64,000 nucleotides of DNA from an uncultured Bacteroidales bacterium (GTDB taxonomy: Bacteria > Bacteroidota > Bacteroidia > Bacteroidales > Paludibacteraceae), in the NCBI GenBank assembly GCA_946406195.1, contig CAMJJT010000002.1, positions 122,670 to 186,669 of the forward strand. The letters are read 5' to 3'. The position numbers and the translations under genes were made by a program. This document shows, one piece after another, positions 51,162-58,581 of this stretch. The notes below the pieces were generated by a model. That model saw nothing but the letters and a program-made list of their open reading frames with translations. It made no database searches and was not told the origin of the DNA. Position 1 is the first letter of the stretch. Each line of letters starts with the position of its first letter.

Positions 51162-52619
51162 ATGAAAAAAATTATCTTCACGTTATTGCTTGCGATAGTA
51201 AGCAGCGTATGGACAACGAGTAATGCTTTTTGTATGGTTGCAAAAACGCCTGTAGATGGACAAACCGTTAGTATCAGCGGAGTATTAATACAAACAGCCA
51301 TGCCTTGCGGAGATGAGGAACCTTGTGCCAATTGTTTAACTCTTGCGTTATCTGCAAACGAAGACTTATACTATTTGTCTACGACAGATCCGGTAGTTGA
51401 GAGACAATTAGACAGCATTATGTCCGAGTTGATATCTGTCAACTGTATTTGTGAGCAGCCCGCAGTAGTTACAGGTGTCCTATACATGCGAGGGGGTTTT
51501 CATTATATTGCCATTAGTTCGATAACAGTATTGGGAGACATACAACCGAAGAATGAGGATCTACGCCTCAATTCACTCTGCGACGAGTGGAATGTGTTAT
51601 CGCACTCTATGTCTCTGGGTCCAGAATACGAAAGCTTTAAGACGCTGCATTTCCGCTTGACTTCGGACACCATAATTAATGAGACGCGTTATGTAAAATT
51701 GGAGCAAGACGGAACATATAAGGGTGCTTTGCGTGAAGGAACGAATGCCAACATCTACTATGTGCCAAATAATAGCACACACGAATATCTGCTTTATGCG
51801 TTCAATGCACAAGTGGGGGACAGTTTAGATAATTTATGGTTCGGGGCTAACGAAAATGAGAATTACTTTGTCAGTAGTGCGACAGTTGTTAATATAGAAC
51901 CAACTACCCCAAGAAAATTCACCATAGATTTTGAGTGGCAATCCATCTATTCATACGCCGCGATAAACGATACATCCGAAATTATGCACGCCGAATTAGT
52001 CTGGCTTGAAGGTTTAGGTTTTCAATATGGCGGACCATTAAATTACGAATGTCCTTTTGATTGTGAGGGTGCTCCCGGAATGTTAATACTCTGCGCCTAC
52101 AAGAACGGCGAGCATATATACACATCTGATTTGGGCAAAATATACGGCTGCGAGTATAACGACGATCCGTACTCGACACCTGAAGACACCATTCCTCTCT
52201 ATATAAAGGACAATCCGGGCACATCTACGGTAGATCCGGCTGACCCGAACTTGATTTATGCGGTACTTAGAAATGACATGCTGATTATCAGGGATTTTAC
52301 CGGCGTAGAAATATTCTTTACACTATCCCGTAACGGTTCTTTATTCGGTCCTCGTCGGGCACGGCGCGTACAGGCGCAACAATCCTTTACGGATTCCACA
52401 TCGGTAGAACTGACCGAGGAGGGCACATACGATATCGAACTGACCAGCGAATCATGGAACTATATTGTCGTCGGCTCGTTCGATTTCAACAAGACCCATG
52501 AAGCGGTAGAGATTATCCCGAGTGAGCGCCCGGCAGCAAGCAAGATCCTCCGAAACGGGCAACTACTGATTCGTATAGGCGACCAACTCTACACCCCAAG
52601 CGGTGTTATGGTACAATGA
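51162..52619 (+). CDS. Secreted protein with T9SS-type C-terminal tail, function unknown
   Basis: 485 residues from ATG 51162 (MKKIIFTLLLAIVSSV). A signal peptide, then an N-terminal part with a Cys cluster (CGDEEPCANCLTL, CICEQP) and beta-rich central and C-terminal domains. It ends in ASKILRNGQLLIRIGDQLYT then PSGVMVQ. The tail closely resembles that of the subtilase at 55490 (KVLRNGQFYLIYDGRVYN, QGQRVK), so both are likely exported by type IX secretion. Its stop overlaps the next gene's start (ATGA). The coding region is more AT-rich than nearby housekeeping genes. Confidence 0.7.
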   Translation: MKKIIFTLLLAIVSSVWTTSNAFCMVAKTPVDGQTVSISGVLIQTAMPCGDEEPCANCLTLALSANEDLYYLSTTDPVVERQLDSIMSELISVNCICEQPAVVTGVLYMRGGFHYIAISSITVLGDIQPKNEDLRLNSLCDEWNVLSHSMSLGPEYESFKTLHFRLTSDTIINETRYVKLEQDGTYKGALREGTNANIYYVPNNSTHEYLLYAFNAQVGDSLDNLWFGANENENYFVSSATVVNIEPTTPRKFTIDFEWQSIYSYAAINDTSEIMHAELVWLEGLGFQYGGPLNYECPFDCEGAPGMLILCAYKNGEHIYTSDLGKIYGCEYNDDPYSTPEDTIPLYIKDNPGTSTVDPADPNLIYAVLRNDMLIIRDFTGVEIFFTLSRNGSLFGPRRARRVQAQQSFTDSTSVELTEEGTYDIELTSESWNYIVVGSFDFNKTHEAVEIIPSERPAASKILRNGQLLIRIGDQLYTPSGVMVQ

Positions 52620-53851
52620 ACGTCCGTACTACCATAGGCGTTTACCTGCTCTGCGCGTTGATATGTTGCGCTTGTACGCGGCATGCCGATGAACAGGCGA
52701 AAGCGCTGTATGAGCAAGGGAAAACATTACGCGAACAAGGAGAACCTGCACAAGCTATGCAGGTTTTCCTGCGCGCAGCGCGTAGCGGTACACAAGACGA
52801 GGCATTGCTTGGACGGGTATATTCCAACATAGCGAACTTATGCCGACAGGCTGATGACCACGAAGCGGCATTTCGTATCTATGCCGTCTCTGCGGATCAT
52901 TTCATGGCCTCCGGTGACACGCTCGCATATGCGTACGCGCTCAACAACATAGCATGGGAGCAAGCCGTCATGGGCCACAAAGACAGTGCGCTGATGTTCA
53001 TAGACTCCGCTGTACAAACCTATCCTTACCCGCCTTTGACAGAAAAGATCATCGAGACCCGCGCCGCAGCATGTTTCTTTGCGCAAGAGTATGATTCGGT
53101 GCTTTATTACTCTATTCCGCCTGCCAATGACTACCTTTTGATGCTCCGTGCGCAAGCCTATTCGTTCTTGAGTTACGACGATTCTGCGACGTATTATGCG
53201 CAGATTCTGTTACCGCGTACCACAAATCTCTTTTATCTGGACGACCTTTACTATATCCTCACGCATAACGATACCGAGGCAGATAAGGAGGATATACGCA
53301 GGCTTTCATCGGCACGCACCGATGTTCAGCAAGACATCGAGACACGTCACGGCAAACTGACGCAAGCGGTACAACTCATGGAAAACGAATTGAATCGGAC
53401 AAACAGTCCGTGGCTGATAATAGCGTATTTGTGTGCGCTGTTAGTCTGCATCGGATTGAGTATATGGGCAATAGTTATTCACCGACGCCACATCAAACTC
53501 CACCATGCTCTAAACGAACAAGAAGAGCAACGCCGCCATGAGATGGAACGGAATATCCGTCTTGTCCTTGACGCGGATGACATGCGGGCGGAACTGTGTT
53601 GGAATAACTATGCTTCTTTCCAACGACAAATAGATAAACGCTTCATGGGCCTGGCTGGCAAACTGGAAACAGAACGGCTTAACGAACAGGATACTCGTCT
53701 ATGCGTGCTTGTACTGCTGGGCCTACCGCACAAACAGATAGCGGACATCCTTAACTGTTCACCAAAGAGTATCGGCAAACTCAAAGACCTCACCGCCCGC
53801 AAATTGCACACCTCCGGTGGTAATCTCCGCAAAACGCTCCTTATGCTATAG
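52616..53851 (+). CDS. Membrane-anchored TPR protein with C-terminal HTH (putative regulator)
   Basis: 411 residues. Lipoprotein-like or signal-anchor N-terminus (LLCALICCAC), TPR-like helices (about 25-230), a transmembrane helix (about 263-285, WLIIAYLCALLVCIGLSIWA), a coiled coil and a C-terminal helix-turn-helix region (LCVLVLLGLPHKQIADILNC, then SPKSIGKLK). This is a common Bacteroidota plan for membrane-tethered transcription regulators that sense through periplasmic TPRs. It is translationally coupled by 4-bp overlap to the T9SS-type cargo gene, so it may regulate or respond to that protein. Confidence 0.75.
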   Translation: MNVRTTIGVYLLCALICCACTRHADEQAKALYEQGKTLREQGEPAQAMQVFLRAARSGTQDEALLGRVYSNIANLCRQADDHEAAFRIYAVSADHFMASGDTLAYAYALNNIAWEQAVMGHKDSALMFIDSAVQTYPYPPLTEKIIETRAAACFFAQEYDSVLYYSIPPANDYLLMLRAQAYSFLSYDDSATYYAQILLPRTTNLFYLDDLYYILTHNDTEADKEDIRRLSSARTDVQQDIETRHGKLTQAVQLMENELNRTNSPWLIIAYLCALLVCIGLSIWAIVIHRRHIKLHHALNEQEEQRRHEMERNIRLVLDADDMRAELCWNNYASFQRQIDKRFMGLAGKLETERLNEQDTRLCVLVLLGLPHKQIADILNCSPKSIGKLKDLTARKLHTSGGNLRKTLLML

Positions 53852-53892
53852 GACCCGTTGCCTAATATTCTCGGAACAAACAGGGAACCACA

Positions 53893-53936
53893 CCATAGGA
53901 TAACCATAGGATAACCATAGGATAGCCATAGGATAA
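53893..53936 (+). repeat. 11-bp tandem repeat (CCATAGGATAA)
   Basis: Four copies (53893, 53904, 53915, 53926), one with a single substitution, in the spacer after the TPR-HTH gene. Confidence 0.9.
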
Positions 53937-53946
53937 CCCAAAATCA

Positions 53947-53967
53947 CGTGTAAAACTATTTTACACG
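53947..53967 (+). terminator. Perfect hairpin between the TPR-HTH gene and rlmD
   Basis: CGTGTAAAA-CTA-TTTTACACG, a 9-bp perfect stem with a 3-nt loop, followed by AT-rich AAGTATATATACATA rather than a T run. It is a possible terminator or operator; the role is uncertain. Confidence 0.5.
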
Positions 53968-54014
53968 AAGTATATATACATAGTATATATACATATATAG
54001 ATACGCACTTTTCA

Positions 54015-54046
54015 TTTGCGTATGTCATTTTTTTTTTGTAATTTTG
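54015..54046 (+). promoter_or_regulatory. rlmD promoter
   Basis: TTTG (54015-54018), 20-nt spacer, TAATTTTG (54039-54046); ATG at 54066. Confidence 0.8.
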
Positions 54047-54065
54047 CAGCGCAAAATTGTTATAT

Positions 54066-55493
54066 ATGGCTAAGAAAAAGAATTTACCCGTTATAGAGAA
54101 CGTGGAAATCACCGGTGTAGCAGCGGAAGGAAAGGCATTAGTGCGCATTAACGACATCGTCACGTTTGTGCCGAATTGTGTACCGGGCGACATCGTGGAT
54201 CTGCAGATCACGAAGAAGAAACACTCCTTCATGGAGGCCAAGGTACTGCGACTCGTGCAACCGAGTCCGGTGCGTTGTGAGGCCAAATGCAAGCATTTCG
54301 GGGTGTGCGGAGGCTGCAAATGGCAGATTTTGCCGTACACGGAACAGTTAAAATACAAACAACAGCAGATAATGGACAACCTCACCCGTATCGGCAAGAT
54401 CGAACTGCCGGAGATTAGTCCTATCCTTGGTTCCAAGCATATCTACGAGTACCGCAACAAACTCGAGTTCACTTGTGCCGACCGCAAATGGCTTACTTCC
54501 AACGAGTTGGAAGAATTAAAAATTAAAAATGAAGAATTAAAACCGGAACCCGGCTTAGGTTTTCATATTCCGGGTGCGTTTGACAAAGTGCTGAATATAG
54601 AGGAGTGTCACTTGATGCCGGAGATTAACAACCGAATCCGAAACTCCGTGCGCGAGTACGCTCGCACGCACGGGCTTACGTTCTATAACGAACACACGCA
54701 CGAGGGGCTGTTACGGACGCTGATTCTACGGAATAATCATAAAGGCGAGTTAATGCTGATCGTCTCCTTCGGAGAGAAAATTTCAAATTTCAAATCTCAA
54801 GTTTCAAATTTATTGGAGTATCTGCACACAGAGTTTCCGGAGATTATTTCCCTACTCTATGTGGAGAATACCAAATACAATGACACTATTGGTGATTTGG
54901 AGGTGAAATGCTATTTCGGTCAAGATCATATTATGGAAGAGATGGAGGGTTTGCAGTTCAAAGTAGGTCCTAAATCCTTCTACCAGACCAATACCGAACA
55001 GGCATATGAACTCTATAAAGTAGCACGTGATTTTGCCGAGCTGAGCGGTAACGAATTGGTGTATGACCTCTATACGGGCACAGGAACCATCGCTAATTTC
55101 GTAGCGCGGAAAGCCAAACAGGTAATCGGCATTGAATATGTGCCGGAAGCGATTGAAGACGCGAAGGTCAATTCGGCTATTAATGCTATTCAAAACACGC
55201 TCTTCTTCGCAGGAGACATGAAGGATATTCTCAATGACGACTTTGTGGCACAATACGGTCGTCCGGATGTGATTATTACCGATCCGCCGCGAGCCGGCAT
55301 GCATGAGGATGTAGTCAATGTTATTCTTAAAGCAGCTCCCAAACGGATCGTCTATGTGAGTTGCAACCCTGCTACGCAGGCTCGCGATCTGGCGTTGCTC
55401 GATGCCAAATATCGTGTGGTCAAAGTACAACCGGTGGACATGTTCCCACACACTCAACATGTAGAAAACGTAGTTAAATTAGAATTAAAATGA
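54066..55493 (+). CDS. rlmD: 23S rRNA (uracil-C5)-methyltransferase RlmD-like
   Basis: 475 residues from ATG 54066 (MAKKKNLPVIENVEI). N-terminal TRAM domain, [4Fe-4S] cysteines (CEAKCKHFGVCGGCKW), then the SAM-dependent core: FYQTNTEQA, DLYTGTGTIANFVA, IITDPPRAGMHEDVV and the catalytic Cys in VYVSCNPATQARDL. RlmD methylates U1939 of 23S rRNA in E. coli; RlmCD-type dual enzymes exist, so the exact site is not certain. Two heptamer-coded loops are visible: ELEELKIKNEELK (ATTAAAA units) and ISNFKSQVSNLL (TTTCAAA units). The stop overlaps the subtilase start (ATGA). Confidence 0.93.
   Translation: MAKKKNLPVIENVEITGVAAEGKALVRINDIVTFVPNCVPGDIVDLQITKKKHSFMEAKVLRLVQPSPVRCEAKCKHFGVCGGCKWQILPYTEQLKYKQQQIMDNLTRIGKIELPEISPILGSKHIYEYRNKLEFTCADRKWLTSNELEELKIKNEELKPEPGLGFHIPGAFDKVLNIEECHLMPEINNRIRNSVREYARTHGLTFYNEHTHEGLLRTLILRNNHKGELMLIVSFGEKISNFKSQVSNLLEYLHTEFPEIISLLYVENTKYNDTIGDLEVKCYFGQDHIMEEMEGLQFKVGPKSFYQTNTEQAYELYKVARDFAELSGNELVYDLYTGTGTIANFVARKAKQVIGIEYVPEAIEDAKVNSAINAIQNTLFFAGDMKDILNDDFVAQYGRPDVIITDPPRAGMHEDVVNVILKAAPKRIVYVSCNPATQARDLALLDAKYRVVKVQPVDMFPHTQHVENVVKLELK
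54511..54542 (+). repeat. In-frame AATTAAA/AATGAAG heptamer repeat in rlmD
   Basis: Four units encode EELKIKNEELK. Confidence 0.75.
54780..54810 (+). repeat. In-frame TTTCAAA/TCTCAAG heptamer repeat in rlmD
   Basis: Four units encode ISNFKSQVSNL, the inverse of the ATTTGAG family. Confidence 0.75.
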
Positions 55494-56893
55494 TATCTTT
55501 ACTGATTTTATTTCATGTTTATTTCGTGTCCTTCACGGATAAACCGGAGAAGACAGCTCCGCAATTATCACCCCGTGCCGTAGAGCAACGCGCCAAGTGG
55601 AATATTCCTACGGATGGCATGGATTATCCGGTGAGCAGTATGTACCTCAACCAAGTACGTCAAGCCGGTGCTAAAGTTCACCATGTGAGCCGTTGGTTTA
55701 ACGGGGCTACGGTGGAGATGGATAGTTTGACAGCCGAAAAAATAGCAGCACTCAAGTTCGTGACCGGCGTTGAGATGACGCGTGATAACAATGACTCAGC
55801 TGCTTACGCTCCGCTCAAGAATCGCATGAGCGCACAGGCCAACGATGATTTTCATTGGACGGACGAACAACTCGGGACCTATAACCTACTCCCTTTGCAT
55901 GAAGCAGGTTTTGAGGGACAAGGAATCCTTATGGCCATTTGCGATGGAAGTTTCTACAACGCGAATAGCCTCTCTTGTTTCCGCCAGAAAGAGTTGGAAC
56001 TCGGACATTTTGATTTGACGGATGATAAAGATGATTTCTACGGCAGCACAGGCGAACATGGAACTCGCTGCCTAAGCGTGATCTCCGGTATTCAAGACTC
56101 GTATTACAGCGCAGCCTCTAAAGCGCAATATTACCTAATGCGCTCGGAAGAAAGCGAGACAGAGAGCCCCAAAGAGATGGATAATCTGGTGGCTGCATTA
56201 GAGAAAGCCGATTCGTTAGGTGTGAACGTCTTCTCTGTGTCGTTGGGTTACTCAAAGTTTGACAAGGCCGAGTGGTCTTTGCCTAAGTCCGCATTGGATG
56301 GCATCACCACGCGTGTCAGCCGTGCGGCTACTATTGCAGCGCGCAAAGGAATGCTCGTCTGTGTGGCAGCCGGTAATGAAGGCAACGTTGAAAGTTGGCG
56401 TACTCTCAGTGCGCCGGCTGACGCCGACAGTATTCTGACCGTGGGAGCGGTTGGCACCGACAGCGTCATCGGCGTATTCTCCAGTTGGGGTCCTTCCGCA
56501 GACGGACGCATTAAGCCGGAAGTATGTGCCGTAGGTGTAAAAACAACACTTATCAATTCGGGCGGAAGGATTGTGCAAAGTAATGGTACCAGTTACGCGA
56601 CACCGCTTTTAGCCGGCATGGCTGCTGCCCTTTGGTCTGCTTTACCCAATGAAAACGCTATGCAGATACGAGACCGCATCATCCGATCTGCAGACCGATA
56701 TACAACGCCAGACACGAAACAATACGGTTATGGAATTCCAGACGCATGGAAAGCCTATAAGATGTCGATCCCTACAGGAATAGAGGATGTACAAAGGGAC
56801 AAGGAACAAGCGACAAAGGTGTTGCGCAACGGACAATTCTATTTGATCTACGATGGACGGGTGTACAACGCACAAGGGCAACGCGTGAAATAG
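55490..56893 (+). CDS. Subtilisin-like serine protease with T9SS-type C-terminal tail
   Basis: 467 residues. The S8 triad is visible: Asp in MAICDGSFYNAN, His in GEHGTRCLSV and Ser in NGTSYATPLLAGMAAALW, with the oxyanion Asn in CVAAGNEG. The N-terminal ~100 residues resemble an inhibitor I9-like or propeptide region. It ends with KVLRNGQFYLIYDGRVYN then AQGQRVK, matching the tail of the 51162 protein. The signal peptide is very short (MISLLILFHVYFVSF) because the start overlaps the rlmD stop; no earlier in-frame start exists. Residues DVQRDKEQATK before the tail are encoded by ACAAAGG heptamers. Confidence 0.88.
   Translation: MISLLILFHVYFVSFTDKPEKTAPQLSPRAVEQRAKWNIPTDGMDYPVSSMYLNQVRQAGAKVHHVSRWFNGATVEMDSLTAEKIAALKFVTGVEMTRDNNDSAAYAPLKNRMSAQANDDFHWTDEQLGTYNLLPLHEAGFEGQGILMAICDGSFYNANSLSCFRQKELELGHFDLTDDKDDFYGSTGEHGTRCLSVISGIQDSYYSAASKAQYYLMRSEESETESPKEMDNLVAALEKADSLGVNVFSVSLGYSKFDKAEWSLPKSALDGITTRVSRAATIAARKGMLVCVAAGNEGNVESWRTLSAPADADSILTVGAVGTDSVIGVFSSWGPSADGRIKPEVCAVGVKTTLINSGGRIVQSNGTSYATPLLAGMAAALWSALPNENAMQIRDRIIRSADRYTTPDTKQYGYGIPDAWKAYKMSIPTGIEDVQRDKEQATKVLRNGQFYLIYDGRVYNAQGQRVK
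56789..56819 (+). repeat. In-frame ACAAAGG heptamer repeat in the subtilase gene
   Basis: Units GTACAAA, GGGACAA, GGAACAA and GCGACAA encode VQRDKEQATK in the linker before the C-terminal tail. Confidence 0.75.
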
Positions 56894-56897
56894 GCAC

Positions 56898-57000
56898 AAA
56901 AAAAGGCAGGCTAACTACATCGCACCGCTACAACCTCCTACCCTTGCTACGGTCAAGTCCTGGGGGAGTTCAGAGGGAGCTGGTCGTATAGCACCTGCCT
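56898..57000 (-). ncRNA. ffs: Signal recognition particle RNA (small bacterial type)
   Basis: About 100 nt on the minus strand with no ORF. The apical SRP motif is present: CCAGGACTTGACCGTAGCAA then GGGTAGG, the Ffh-binding loop form seen in Bacteroidota. Closing stem CCTGCC (56994-56999) pairs with GGCAGG (56905-56910), and the RNA ends in seven T residues, giving a terminator. A strong promoter lies upstream (57030-57061). With Ffh it targets membrane proteins to the translocon; ffh is not in this window. Confidence 0.92.
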
Positions 57001-57029
57001 AAAAGTCACTTTTTTTTCAAAAGCGGCTG

Positions 57030-57061
57030 CAAAGGTACGACTTTTTTTTGACATAACCAAA
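57030..57061 (-). promoter_or_regulatory. SRP RNA promoter
   Basis: Minus strand: TTTG (57058-57061), 20-nt spacer, TACCTTTG (57030-57037), CAGCCG at the start site. Confidence 0.8.
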
Positions 57062-57076
57062 TATTTTGGCAAAAAA

Positions 57077-58492
57077 ATGCTAACAGACTTCATTATTGGG
57101 CGTATTAAGGCCGAATTACCATTCGAGCCGAACGAAGAAAAGACCGGGTTGTTTGAAGCACTCGGTACTTTTTTGGTGTCCCGAGATGAGAGCAAAGCAT
57201 TTATTCTCCGCGGCTATGCAGGGACAGGCAAAACGAGCGTTATTAGCGCTTTGATTCGTGCGATGGAGGGACTGAAACAGCCCTGTGTGCTGTTAGCACC
57301 CACAGGCCGCGCTGCCAAAGTACTGAGCCGTTATTCCGGCGCTCAGGCATACACGATTCACAAGAAAATATATCGCCAGAACCAATTAGGAATTGAGGCC
57401 TTTTCGCTGAGCGACAATTTACACAAGAATACACTTTTTATTGTGGACGAAGCGTCTATGCTTTCCGGAAACAGAGATAATGGTGTTTTTGGAAGCGGTT
57501 GTCTGTTAGACGATCTTGTTCGATACGTGTATAACGGGAAAGGCTGTTCCCTACTCCTTCTGGGCGACGATGCCCAGTTACCACCGGTAGGAAGTATCAG
57601 CAGCCCTGCTTTGGATGCGGATTATATGGCGGATAATTACCGGTTATCCGTAGTTAGTTACCAGCTTACGCAAGTCGCCAGACAGGCCTTAGACAGTGGT
57701 ATTCTATCCGAAGCGACCTCGATAAGAGAAGGGGTATGGTCTAGGATTACCACGAGAAAGTCTCGAGACAGTCTCGTGATTCACCCGAACGGAAGAGATA
57801 TTATACGGCTCCATGGCGAAGAGGTGATTGAGCGGTTGGAAGACAGTTGGAAAGAAGTCGGCGCAGAAGAGACACTCATTATTGCGCGGAGCAATAAAAT
57901 GACTAATCTCTATAATCAAGGCGTTCGGGCACGCGTTTTATGGAAAGAAGACGAGCTATCCAACGGTGACCGTGTGATGGTGAGCAAAAACAACTATTTC
58001 TGGACAAAAGACTACAAAGATCTTGAGTTTCTGGCCAACGGAGACATGCTGGAAATCAAGCGATTAACAGGTGTTCATGAGTTATATGGTTTTCATTTCG
58101 CCAAAGCCTCTCTGCGTTCGGTGGATTATAATTGGGAGATTGAGGCGATTGTATGGTTGGATACCTTGACTACAGAAAGTCCCGAAGCGAATTATGCCCT
58201 TCAGAAGGAACTTTTCTCCCGAATTGCGGAGGATTATCCGGAAATCCGCAATCGAAAAGAGTTGGTCAAAAAGATCTACGAATCGCCGTATTACAACGCG
58301 CTGCAGATCCGCTATGCGTATTGCGTGACATGCCACAAAGCGCAAGGCGGACAGTGGAAACATGTGTATATCGATTCGGGATTAGAGGATGAGTGGATTA
58401 GAGGATTAGAGGAGAGTGAAAAGATCGAATATCAGCGCTGGCTATATACCGCTATCACCCGTGCGACCGAGAAAATATACTTATTGCGATAA
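57077..58492 (+). CDS. RecD/Pif1-like superfamily 1B DNA helicase
   Basis: 471 residues. Seen: Walker A RGYAGTGKTSV, motif Ia LLAPTGRAAKVL, motif II FIVDEASML, motif III LLLGDDAQLPPVG, and the C-terminal VTCHKAQGGQWKHVYID and RWLYTAITRATEK. This is the single-subunit AAA helicase type common in Bacteroidales, used in 5'-3' unwinding during repair or replication. RITTRKSRDSLVIHP is encoded by a palindrome: CACGAGA (57751-57757) and TCTCGTG (57772-57778) around GTCTCGAGAC. No clear promoter is seen on the plus strand; it faces away from the SRP RNA gene. Confidence 0.9.
   Translation: MLTDFIIGRIKAELPFEPNEEKTGLFEALGTFLVSRDESKAFILRGYAGTGKTSVISALIRAMEGLKQPCVLLAPTGRAAKVLSRYSGAQAYTIHKKIYRQNQLGIEAFSLSDNLHKNTLFIVDEASMLSGNRDNGVFGSGCLLDDLVRYVYNGKGCSLLLLGDDAQLPPVGSISSPALDADYMADNYRLSVVSYQLTQVARQALDSGILSEATSIREGVWSRITTRKSRDSLVIHPNGRDIIRLHGEEVIERLEDSWKEVGAEETLIIARSNKMTNLYNQGVRARVLWKEDELSNGDRVMVSKNNYFWTKDYKDLEFLANGDMLEIKRLTGVHELYGFHFAKASLRSVDYNWEIEAIVWLDTLTTESPEANYALQKELFSRIAEDYPEIRNRKELVKKIYESPYYNALQIRYAYCVTCHKAQGGQWKHVYIDSGLEDEWIRGLEESEKIEYQRWLYTAITRATEKIYLLR
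57751..57778 (+). repeat. In-frame palindrome in the helicase gene
   Basis: Nested inverted repeats CACGAGA/TCTCGTG and GTCTCGAGAC encode TTRKSRDSLV. The CACGAGA word is shared with the octamer repeat in the DUF1015 gene. Confidence 0.7.
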
Positions 58493-58506
58493 TTTTTTCA
58501 TATTTA

Positions 58507-58538
58507 TTTGCATATATGCAAAATTTTTTGTAATTTTG
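58507..58538 (+). promoter_or_regulatory. Promoter of the 58582 lipoprotein-OmpA operon
   Basis: TTTG (58507-58510), 20-nt spacer, TAATTTTG (58531-58538); ATG at 58582. Confidence 0.8.
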
Positions 58539-58581
58539 CCGCGAGTTTTCATTGCTAACAAACAATCAAACATCTAAGATA

